A stretch of 64,000 nt of DNA, from contig NZ_JQNN01000001.1 in NCBI RefSeq assembly GCF_000745265.1, positions 3,782,001-3,846,000 on the forward strand, given 5' to 3'. The stretch is from Massilia sp. 9096 (lineage in GTDB: Bacteria; Pseudomonadota; Gammaproteobacteria; Burkholderiales; Burkholderiaceae_D). The notes beneath the pieces are model-generated. The model had not been told where the DNA came from, searched no databases, and saw nothing but the letters and a program-made list of their open reading frames with translations. Made by a program: the position numbers and the translations under genes. Within the stretch, counting starts at the first letter, position 1, and every line of letters begins with the position of its first letter. Shown here one piece after another: positions 10,683 through 18,397 of this stretch.

Positions 10683-13256
10683 TCACGCCACGGCCTCGTC
10701 GCGCGGCGCCTTGCGGTCGTCGTGCGGCCCGTGCGTCAGCCAGTACTGGCGAAACGCCAGGCGCACGTTGTCGCGCAATTCCTTATCGTTCCACGGCTTG
10801 GTATAAAAGCGGTAGATCGCGCCGCGGTTGATCGAATCGAGCACGGTGTCGACGCCGGCGTAGCCGGACAGGATGATGCGCATGGTGTCCGGGTACATCT
10901 CCTTCACCCTGCTCAGGAATTCGATCCCGTTCATCATCGGCATGCGCTGGTCGCACAGGATCACCTGGACGTGGTGCAGCGCCAGCTGCTCGAAGCCCTC
11001 GGCCGGCGTGGCCGCGGTCAGCACGCGGTAATTGTCGCGCCTGAACAGGCGGTGCAGCGCGGACAGCACGTTGACGTCGTCGTCCACCACCAGCAGGGTC
11101 TGGACGTTGCGGTCGTCCGCGGTCGGGCGGCTCGGCTGGGCGCGGTTCTCCAGCACCAGCTGGCCCAGCTCGTCGGGCGGCAGCGCGCGCGAAATGTGGA
11201 AACCCTGGATCTCGTCGCAGAAGTGGCGCCGCAGCAGCACCATCTGCGCGCGCGACTCGACGCCTTCGGCGATCACCTGCATGTGCAAGCTGTGCGCCAT
11301 GCTGATGATGGCCATCGCGATCGCCGCGTCGTCCGGATTGGTGGTGATGTCGCGCACGAAGGCGATGTCGATCTTCAGCTTGTCGATCGGGAAGCGCTTC
11401 AGGTAGGCCAGGCTCGAGTAGCCGGTGCCGAAGTCGTCGATCGCGATGCGGATGCCGAGTCGCTTCAGGCTGTCGAGCACCTCGATCGTGTGCTCGAAGT
11501 TCGACATCAGCGCGCTCTCGGTCAGCTCCAGTTCGATCAGGCCCGGGTCGACCCTGTACCTGTCCAGCGCGGTGCGGATGTCGCCTTCCAGGTCGCCCTC
11601 GACGAACTGGCGGCTCGACACGTTCACCGCCACGCGCACGTCGCGCACGCCGGACGCGTTCCAGGCCGCGATCTGGCGGCAGGCCTCGTCGATGATCCAG
11701 GCGCCGACGCGCACCACCATGCCGGTGTCTTCCAGCACCGGCACGAACTCGGCCGGATACACCAGGCCGTGGCCGGGTCGGCGCCAGCGCAGCAGCGCCT
11801 CGACGCCGGTGACGCGGCCGGTGTTCAGGTCCAGCTTGGGCTGGTAGTGCAGTTCGAACTGCTCGCCGTCGAGCGCGGCGCGCAACGCCACTTCCAGGTC
11901 CAGGCGCGCCAGCACCTGCACGTTCATGCCGGCGGTGAAGAAGCGGTAGCCGTCGCGCCCGGCCTCCTTGGCGCGTACCATCGCCACGTCGGCGTACTTG
12001 ACCAGGGTGTCGGGGTCGAGCGCGTCGTCCGGGTACATCGCGATGCCGATGCTGGCGGTCAGTCCGGCCTGCTGGCCGTTCAGGTCGAACGGCGCGCGCA
12101 AGGCTTCGCGCACCTCGTTGGCGACGCTGACCGCTTCCTCTTCGTGCTGCTCGCGGCTCATGGTCAGGATCAGCGCGAACTCGTCGCCGCCGAGGCGGCC
12201 GACGCTGTCGCGCCGCACGCGGTGCACCAGGCGCATGCTGAACTGGCGCAGCAGTTCGTCGCCGAGCGCCGGTCCGAGCGAATCGTTGACGACCTTGAAG
12301 CGGTCGAGCGTGATGAACAGCACCGCGATGCGCCAGTTCTTGTCCTGCGCCAGCTCGATCGTGTCGCTCAGGGTCTGGAAGAACAGCGTGCGATTGGGCA
12401 GGCCGGTCAGCCGGTCGTAGTTCGCCATGTGCTCCAGGTGCTGCTGCGCCACGCGGCGCTCGCTGATGTCGCGCGCTACCGCGATCAGCATGCGCATGTC
12501 GGTCAGCTGCTGCAGCTGCCAGCTGATCTCGACCGGCACCGCGCCCTGGCCGTCGGCGCGCAGCAGCTCGGTCTCGACGATGTCGTGCTCGTGCGAGGCC
12601 GAGACCGGGTCGCCGTAGCGCTCCAGCTGGGCGCGCTCGGCCAGGCCGAGCGCCACCGGGTCGATGCGCAGCAGCGCGTCGCGCGAAAAGCCGAGCATGC
12701 GGCAGGCGCCGTCGCTGACGTCGACCATCGCCATGCTGCGCCCGTCGACCAGGAAGATGGCGTCGGCGGTGGCGTCGAGCGCGCCGCGGAAGCGCTGCAG
12801 CTCGGCGGTGCGCTCGCGCACCTTGCGCTCCATGCGCGCGCCGTGCTCGCGCGATTCGCGGTGCAGCAGGCGCACTTCCAGCAGGTTGCGGATGCGCGTG
12901 AGCACCTCGACCGTGTCGAAGGGCTTGCCGATGAAGTCACGCGCGCCGGCTTCCAGCGCGGCCAGTTTCTTGTCCGGCTCGGCCGTGACGACCAGCACCG
13001 GCAGCCAGGCTTCGCGCTCCATCGGCTTCAAGGCTTCCATCACCTGGAAGCCGTCCATGTGCGGCATCTGCAGGTCGAGGATGATCAGGTCGAAGCGGTA
13101 CTGCAGGTGCAGCGCCGCCACCTGGCGCGGGTCGGTGGTGCTTTGCACCTGTTCGTAGCCGCTGGTCTTGAGCAGGAATTCCAGCAGCTGCACGTTCACC
13201 GGTTCGTCGTCGACGACCAGGATGCGCGCGCGGCGAATGTCGGTTTGCGAAATCAT
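10683..13256 (-). CDS. REC-PAS-GGDEF-EAL-REC cyclic di-GMP signalling protein
   Basis: A soluble composite regulator of 857 aa. An N-terminal receiver (about 10-125; Asp in LIILDLQMP) is followed by a short coiled segment and a PAS domain (about 150-270). The GGDEF domain has the intact active-site motif RLGGDEF. The EAL domain keeps EALLRW, the Asn in VAVNVSSRQF, ELTESAL, DDFGTGYSS, KLKID, AEGVES and the Gln in EIQGF, so both synthesis and breakdown of c-di-GMP look catalytically possible. A second receiver occupies the last ~130 residues (Asp in VILCDQRMP). The start is the ATG at 13256, preceded by GAGGA at good spacing, 10 bases after the upstream kinase stop. The kinase upstream is the likely phosphodonor. 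Confidence 0.92.
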   Translation of the reverse strand: MISQTDIRRARILVVDDEPVNVQLLEFLLKTSGYEQVQSTTDPRQVAALHLQYRFDLIILDLQMPHMDGFQVMEALKPMEREAWLPVLVVTAEPDKKLAALEAGARDFIGKPFDTVEVLTRIRNLLEVRLLHRESREHGARMERKVRERTAELQRFRGALDATADAIFLVDGRSMAMVDVSDGACRMLGFSRDALLRIDPVALGLAERAQLERYGDPVSASHEHDIVETELLRADGQGAVPVEISWQLQQLTDMRMLIAVARDISERRVAQQHLEHMANYDRLTGLPNRTLFFQTLSDTIELAQDKNWRIAVLFITLDRFKVVNDSLGPALGDELLRQFSMRLVHRVRRDSVGRLGGDEFALILTMSREQHEEEAVSVANEVREALRAPFDLNGQQAGLTASIGIAMYPDDALDPDTLVKYADVAMVRAKEAGRDGYRFFTAGMNVQVLARLDLEVALRAALDGEQFELHYQPKLDLNTGRVTGVEALLRWRRPGHGLVYPAEFVPVLEDTGMVVRVGAWIIDEACRQIAAWNASGVRDVRVAVNVSSRQFVEGDLEGDIRTALDRYRVDPGLIELELTESALMSNFEHTIEVLDSLKRLGIRIAIDDFGTGYSSLAYLKRFPIDKLKIDIAFVRDITTNPDDAAIAMAIISMAHSLHMQVIAEGVESRAQMVLLRRHFCDEIQGFHISRALPPDELGQLVLENRAQPSRPTADDRNVQTLLVVDDDVNVLSALHRLFRRDNYRVLTAATPAEGFEQLALHHVQVILCDQRMPMMNGIEFLSRVKEMYPDTMRIILSGYAGVDTVLDSINRGAIYRFYTKPWNDKELRDNVRLAFRQYWLTHGPHDDRKAPRDEAVA

Positions 13257-13266
13257 GGGGCTGTCC

Positions 13267-15282
13267 TCATGGGGCTGTTTTTTCGGCGGCGGCGCGCTGG
13301 GCCAGCGCGCCGTCGATGGCCTCATTGAATTGTTCGATGTCGATCGGCTTGGTCAGGTAGCGCGTGAAGCCGGCCGCCAGGCCGCGCTCGATATCGCGCG
13401 GCATGGCGTTGGCGGTCAGCGCGATCACCGGTATCGCGGCGGTGGCCGGGTCGTGGCGCAGTTCGGCCAGCACCTCGAGTCCGCTCATGCCCGGCAGATT
13501 CAGGTCGGTCAGGACCAGCTCGGGGCGATGGCTGCGCGCCAGCGACAAGCCGATCGGTCCGTCCGGCGCGGACAGCAGGCGCAGGTCGGGCCGGTAGGCG
13601 ACGATTTCCTGCACCAGACGCAGGTTGGCAGGATTATCCTCGATGTACAGGATCAGGTGCGCGCCAGATGCCGCCGGGGCGGCGCCGTCCGCGCTGCCGG
13701 GCGCCGGGGCCGGCAGCACGGCGGGGGTCTCCGGCTCGGCGGTGGCCAGCTCGATCCAGAAGGTGCTGCCGGCGCCCGGGCTGCTGGCCACGCCGATCGT
13801 GCCGCCCATCAGTTCGATCAGGCGGCGCGTGACCACCAGGCCGATGCCGGTGCCCTCTTGCGTGCCACCTTCCTGGCCGAGCCGGTTGAACGGCTGGAAC
13901 AGGCCAGCCAGCTGGTCCGAGCTCAGGCCCATGCCGGTGTCGCGCACAGACAGGCGCAGGCGCGCGCCCGCCTGGGTGCACTCGACCGTCACCACGCCAC
14001 CGTCGCGGTTGTACTTGACCGCGTTCGACAGCAGGTTCAGGAGCACCTGCTTCAGGCGCGTACGGTCGGCCTGCACCACGCCGCCGAGCGACTCGGGAAA
14101 GCGCACGACGATGCCGCGCGCTGCCGCCAGCGGGCCGATCATGGTGCGGCACTCGGCCAGGATCTCGGCCACGTCGACCGGCTCCATCGACAGCGCCACC
14201 GCGCCCGCCTCGACCTTGGCCAGGTCGAGGATCTCGTTGATGAGGGTGAGCAGGTGGCGCCCGGACTTGAGGATGTGGCCGGCGAATTCGGTCTTCTGCT
14301 CGGGCGTGGTCGGCATCGCGTTGGACGACAGGATCTGGGCGAAGCCGAGAATCGCATTGAGCGGCGTGCGCAGTTCGTGGCTCATCGACGACAGGAACGC
14401 CGACTTGGCCTGGTTGGCCTCGCGCGCCTCCTCGATCGCCAGTTCGAGTTCGGCGTTGGCCAGTTCGAGCTGCATGGTGCGCTCCTGCACGCGGCCTTCG
14501 AGCTGCTGGTTCAGGCGCATCACTTCCTGCTGCGCGCGGGCGCGCTCCTGCGCCTCGCGCGCGATCTCGCGGTTCGACTCTTCCAGCGCGTGGGTGCGCT
14601 GCTCGATCTCGCTGAGCATCGCGTTGAACGAATCGACCAGCGCCGCCGCCTCGTCCTCGCTGATGCGCGGCGCCCGGCGCGAGTAGTCGCGCCGCGCCAC
14701 GACTTCGCGCGCGATGGTGGTGATGGCGTCGATCGGCGTGGTGATCGTGTGGCCCAGGCGCAGCACCAGCATGAAGGCGGTGACCAGCGCCAGCAGCGTC
14801 ACCCCGGCGCAGATCAGGAGGTAGTCGCGGATGCGCTCGATCAGCATGTTGTGCGAGCGCAGGTAGACGGTGCCGAGGCGGTCGCCGTTTTCCGCTATCG
14901 GCTTGAACAGCACCAGGTCGTCGCCGTCGCGCACGTGGCCTTCCTGGCCCGCACGCTGCGGGAAGCTCGCGGACGCCCCCGGCGCCTCGTAGGATGCGAA
15001 CAGCGCGCCGGTGTCGTCGTAGATCGCGGCCGCGCGCACCGATGGGCGCGAGCGCAGCAAGGCGAGATTCTCGCGCGCCAGGCGCGGGTCGTCGAAGGCC
15101 AGCGCGGCCGAGGTCATGTGGCCGACCAGCTCGGCCTGGGTCGACAGGTCGTTGAGCTGCGCCTCGCGGTAGCTGCGCAGGTCGTAGGCGACCACGACGC
15201 CGACCGAGACCAGCAGCACCGCCAGCGTGGTCGACATCACGATCGCCACCAGCTTCTTGCGGATCGAATTCATCCGGATCAT
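13267..15282 (-). CDS. Membrane-bound hybrid sensor histidine kinase with HAMP and receiver domain
   Basis: A 671-aa kinase. TM1 lies at about 12-32, followed by a periplasmic sensor segment of roughly 120 residues, TM2 near 155-180 (LLICAGVTLLALVTAFMLVL), a HAMP region, and a long coiled coil rich in Glu/Gln/Arg. HisKA has the H-box SSMSHELRTPLNA, and the ATPase has N-box LLNLLSNAVKY, DTGMGL and GTGIGL. A C-terminal receiver has Asp in LVLTDLNLPG and Lys in YLTKPID. The ATG at 15282 overlaps the stop of the YfiR-like gene by 4 bases, which fixes the start and implies coupled translation. It probably phosphorylates the downstream REC-GGDEF-EAL-REC protein and may sense the state of the YfiR-like partner. 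Confidence 0.93.
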   Translation of the reverse strand: MIRMNSIRKKLVAIVMSTTLAVLLVSVGVVVAYDLRSYREAQLNDLSTQAELVGHMTSAALAFDDPRLARENLALLRSRPSVRAAAIYDDTGALFASYEAPGASASFPQRAGQEGHVRDGDDLVLFKPIAENGDRLGTVYLRSHNMLIERIRDYLLICAGVTLLALVTAFMLVLRLGHTITTPIDAITTIAREVVARRDYSRRAPRISEDEAAALVDSFNAMLSEIEQRTHALEESNREIAREAQERARAQQEVMRLNQQLEGRVQERTMQLELANAELELAIEEAREANQAKSAFLSSMSHELRTPLNAILGFAQILSSNAMPTTPEQKTEFAGHILKSGRHLLTLINEILDLAKVEAGAVALSMEPVDVAEILAECRTMIGPLAAARGIVVRFPESLGGVVQADRTRLKQVLLNLLSNAVKYNRDGGVVTVECTQAGARLRLSVRDTGMGLSSDQLAGLFQPFNRLGQEGGTQEGTGIGLVVTRRLIELMGGTIGVASSPGAGSTFWIELATAEPETPAVLPAPAPGSADGAAPAASGAHLILYIEDNPANLRLVQEIVAYRPDLRLLSAPDGPIGLSLARSHRPELVLTDLNLPGMSGLEVLAELRHDPATAAIPVIALTANAMPRDIERGLAAGFTRYLTKPIDIEQFNEAIDGALAQRAAAEKTAP

Positions 15283-15836
15283 GGCGCCACCGCCAGCAGG
15301 CGCGCGCTGATGCGCAGCTTGGCCGTCGCCGCTTCCTCGCGCGCGACGTGGAAGCGCAGGTGTTCGCCGACCTGGACGAAATCGACCACGCAGCCATCGG
15401 CCTGGGCCAGCGGCTCGTCCGGCATGTCGCATACGGTCAGGATCGGGCGTCCGCGCGCCTGCGCCAGCAGCGGCGGCGCATCGAGGCCGGTGACGTACAG
15501 GATGTGCAGCTCACGCGCGTCGGCGCCGGGTCCCAGGCGCTGCACCGCGAGCGGATGGCCGCGCACGCTGCGCCCGGCCACCGACTGTTCGACCAGCGCC
15601 GCCAGCGCGTCGTCGCCGGCGATGCCGATCAGGAGCGGACTGTCGGGACGCGCGAAGGCCACGGCCGGCCACTCGACGAAGGCGGCGAAACGGTACAGGT
15701 AGGCGGCCTTGGTCTTGCGCTCGGGGCTGGGCCGCTCGACAGGCCCGGCGCCAGGCTGGGCATGGACGGCGCCGGCGAACAGCAGGCACAAGGCCATCCA
15801 GCGGGTGGGCCGGGCGGCCGCGAAGGAGAACGCCAT
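15279..15836 (-). CDS. YfiR-like periplasmic protein (DUF4154 family)
   Basis: A small exported protein of 185 aa with a signal peptide (about 1-28, ending near VHAQ). The mature part opens with the family-typical KAAYLYRFAAFVEWP. It continues through IGIAGDDALAALVEQ and the LHILYVTG strand, as in YfiR/DUF4154 proteins. YfiR in Pseudomonas represses the diguanylate cyclase YfiN from the periplasm. Here no YfiN follows; instead a membrane hybrid kinase overlaps by 4 bases, so the protein probably tunes that kinase. I use the ATG at 15836; a GTG one codon upstream is also possible, and no clear ribosome site separates them. Confidence 0.85.
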   Translation of the reverse strand: MAFSFAAARPTRWMALCLLFAGAVHAQPGAGPVERPSPERKTKAAYLYRFAAFVEWPAVAFARPDSPLLIGIAGDDALAALVEQSVAGRSVRGHPLAVQRLGPGADARELHILYVTGLDAPPLLAQARGRPILTVCDMPDEPLAQADGCVVDFVQVGEHLRFHVAREEAATAKLRISARLLAVAP

Positions 15837-16131
15837 CACGAACGGACCGGTCCCATGTGGTCATGCGCGAAACGGTAGCACGGCATGTCAGGTCCTACAG
15901 AAATAAAAATGAGCTGCGGGGATCGGCCCGCAGAGAATGAGGATAGCCCAGAGGTGCAGGAAATGTCGCACGGAACATAAAAAATAGTGTCAACGATAAA
16001 TACATTTACGACATCTTAATGCACTATGCATGGCTTTCCATTAATTTTCCGGCGCCGTGGCCGGCCAGGGCGCGTAGAATGAAGCCGCCACATACCCCAT
16101 ACGAACCCGGGCGCAGACAGAGGAGCGACAC

Positions 16132-16614
16132 GTGACGAACGATATTCTTGACCTGGCCGCCAAGGTCGGCCGGGCGCTGGAGGCCAAGGGCCTGTTGATG
16201 GCGACCGCCGAATCCTGCACCGGCGGCGGCGTGGCCCAGGCGATCACCGAGATTCCCGGCTCGACCGGCTGGTTCGAGTGCGGCTTCGTGACCTATTCGA
16301 ACGCCTCCAAGAGCGAGATGCTGGACGTGCCGGCGGCCCTGATCGCCCAGTTCGGCGCGGTCAGCGTCGAAGTCGCCGGCGCGATGGCCGAGGGCGCGGT
16401 CGCCAACAGCAATGCCGGCGTCGCGGTCTCGACCACCGGCATCGCCGGCCCGAGCGGCGCGGTGCCGGGCAAACCGGTCGGCACGGTCTGCTTCGGCTGG
16501 TCCAGGGGCGGCGCCACCCACACCGAACGCCTGGTGTTCTCCGGCGACCGCCACGCGGTGCGCGAACAGACCGTGGCGCATGCCCTGAACGGCCTGCTGC
16601 GCTTCCTCGAATAA
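16132..16614 (+). CDS. pncC: Nicotinamide-nucleotide amidohydrolase (CinA C-terminal domain protein)
   Basis: Hydrolyses nicotinamide mononucleotide to nicotinate mononucleotide and ammonia in NAD recycling. The 160-aa stand-alone CinA-C domain shows ATAESCTGGG (about 23-32), where the Ser and Thr form the active site, then GFVTYSNASK and STTGIAGPSGAVPGKPVGTV. It lacks the N-terminal molybdopterin-binding-like domain of full CinA, as is usual in betaproteobacteria. The gene is followed after 2 bases by a metallophosphatase start, so the two may be cotranscribed, though their functions are not obviously linked. Confidence 0.94.
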   Translation: MTNDILDLAAKVGRALEAKGLLMATAESCTGGGVAQAITEIPGSTGWFECGFVTYSNASKSEMLDVPAALIAQFGAVSVEVAGAMAEGAVANSNAGVAVSTTGIAGPSGAVPGKPVGTVCFGWSRGGATHTERLVFSGDRHAVREQTVAHALNGLLRFLE

Positions 16615-16616
16615 GG

Positions 16617-17558
16617 ATGCCGGGTTTGCTGGCGCGGCGGCTGCCACATGCCGCCCTCCTCGCCGCCTGGTCCGGCATGTTCGCCTGCGGCGCGGCCCAT
16701 GCTGCGCCGGCCGCTTCGGCGGCGGCTACTCCACATGAAGGCGTGACGGTCTACGCGGTCGGCGACATCGCCCGCTGCGCCTATCCCGACCCGAAGTACG
16801 CGGCCGCCGCCGGCACCGCCGACACCGTCGCCGCCGGCCTGGCGGCCGATCCGCAGGCGGTGGTGCTGACCCTGGGCGACAACACCTACCCGGTCGGCGC
16901 GATGAAGGAATTCACCGACTGCTACGCGCCGACCTGGGGCCGCTTCAAGGACCGTACCTGGCCTTCGCCCGGCAACCACGAGTACTACACGCGCGGCGCC
17001 GGTCCCTATTTCCGCTACTTCGGCGCGCGCGCCGCGCACGGCTGGTACAGCCTCGAGATCGGCGCCTGGCACGTGGTTTCGCTCGACAGCAACGTGACGG
17101 GCGACGCGCACGCGGCCCAGATCGCATGGCTGCGCGCCGACCTGGCCAGCCACCCGGCGCGCTGCACGCTGGCGTTCTGGCACCACCCGCTGTACAGCTC
17201 GGGCGGACACGGCAGCCAGCCGATCATGCGCGACGCCTGGGACCTGTTGTATCGCGCCGGCGCCGAGCTGGTGCTGTCCGGGCACGACCACGATTACGAG
17301 CGCTTCGCGCCGCAGGACGCCGACGGCCACGTCGACGCAGCGCGCGGCATGCGCCAGTTCGTGGTCGGCACCGGCGGCGCCTACCCGACGCCCTTCCTGC
17401 TGACGGTCAAGCACAGCGAGCTGCGCGACGCCAGCCGCACCGGCGTGCTGAAACTGCGCCTGCGCGACGGCGGCTACGACTGGGAATTCCTGGAGTCGAG
17501 CCGGGTCACCACGCTGGGGGTGGCGCCGCCGGACAAGGGCAGCGGGGCATGCCACTGA
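16617..17558 (+). CDS. Secreted metallophosphoesterase (purple acid phosphatase-like)
   Basis: A 313-aa exported phosphatase. The start at 16617 follows pncC by 2 bases and gives a signal peptide (about 1-28, hydrophobic core up to GAAHAAPA). The dinuclear-metal motifs appear in order: VGDIARC, TLGDNTYP, SPGNHEYY, AFWHHPLYSSGGHG and LSGHDHDYERFAP, the calcineurin-like/purple acid phosphatase signature set. A role in scavenging phosphate from organic phosphomonoesters in the periplasm or outside is likely; the substrate is not determinable. An upstream extension in the same frame overlaps pncC and carries no family sequence. Confidence 0.88.
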   Translation: MPGLLARRLPHAALLAAWSGMFACGAAHAAPAASAAATPHEGVTVYAVGDIARCAYPDPKYAAAAGTADTVAAGLAADPQAVVLTLGDNTYPVGAMKEFTDCYAPTWGRFKDRTWPSPGNHEYYTRGAGPYFRYFGARAAHGWYSLEIGAWHVVSLDSNVTGDAHAAQIAWLRADLASHPARCTLAFWHHPLYSSGGHGSQPIMRDAWDLLYRAGAELVLSGHDHDYERFAPQDADGHVDAARGMRQFVVGTGGAYPTPFLLTVKHSELRDASRTGVLKLRLRDGGYDWEFLESSRVTTLGVAPPDKGSGACH

Positions 17559-17663
17559 GTCCGCATTGGAACGCCGCGACGATCGATCTTGCAATGTGTA
17601 ATTCGAAACTGGCCACTTTGACCATCGACGTAGAATGATTCTTCTGATTGATCAGCAGGATGC

Positions 17664-18232
17664 ATGACACGCAAGGACGTACCCGGGATCGGCCAGTACG
17701 GCGGCCCGGCCGCCGGCTGGGGTGCGCTGCAGGCGGTCGCCAAGGCGCTGTAAGGCGAAATGTCGGACGGCCGCACCGCCATCATGCCGCAGGTGAACCA
17801 GCCGGAAGGCTTCGATTGCCCGGGCTGGGCCTGGCCGGATCCGCGCGCAGGGTCCTCGTCCGACTTCTGCGAGAACGGCGCCAAGGCGGTGTCGTGGGAA
17901 GCGACCAACAAGCGCGTCACGCCCGAGTTTTTTGCCAAACACAGCGTCAGCGAGTTGTGGCAGCGCGAAGACTTCGGGCCGCGCCTCCAACGAAGCCGCT
18001 TTCTTGTACCAGCTGTTCGTGCGCGCCTGCGGCACGAATAACTTCCCCGACTGCTCGAACATGTGCCATGAGGCGACCAGCGTCGGCCTGCCGCAGTCGA
18101 TCGGGTCGGCAAGGGCGCACGCTCGAGGATTTCCAACGCCGCGACGCCATCTTCTCGTTTGGCCAGGTGCCGATCGTGCTGCGGCGCTCCCGCGCCGCCA
18201 CCAACAAGCCCGAGCAGGTCGACCGCCGCTAA
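17664..18232 (+). pseudogene. Fossil of a YdeP/FdhF-type molybdopterin oxidoreductase alpha subunit
   Basis: The start looks native (ATG, then GPAAGWGALQAVAKAL), but an in-frame TAA at 17751-17753 interrupts it. The same frame continues with MNQP-like sequence, [12 protein letters not shown], then [20 protein letters not shown] and SELWQ. Near 17970 about 50-60 residues are lost and the frame changes; a second frame gives [20 protein letters not shown] and [19 protein letters not shown] third frame gives [16 protein letters not shown] and ends at 18232. These are recognisable blocks of the YdeP/FdhF oxidoreductase family, usually over 700 residues long; the remaining C-terminal ~75% is absent. 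Clearly non-functional. Confidence 0.83.
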
Positions 18233-18397
18233 GGGCGCTGGACAGGCAGGCCGTCAGGGCCACGGCCAGCGCCGCGGCCCTGATACGTTTACCGGTATCG
18301 GTCTCCACAAAAAACTGATTGGTCGCTCGACGGTTCCTGCACTACAGTTAGGCTCCAGGCATTCACGCCTGCCATCCCAACTTCCACAGGGTCCGAC

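Noticed and set aside
18222..18308. Minus-strand GTG frame starting with a signal-peptide-like stretch ([18 protein letters not shown])
   Set aside because: It runs into antisense of the oxidoreductase fossil with no family sequence and no ribosome site; it might be the 5' end of a lost gene but is too short to call.
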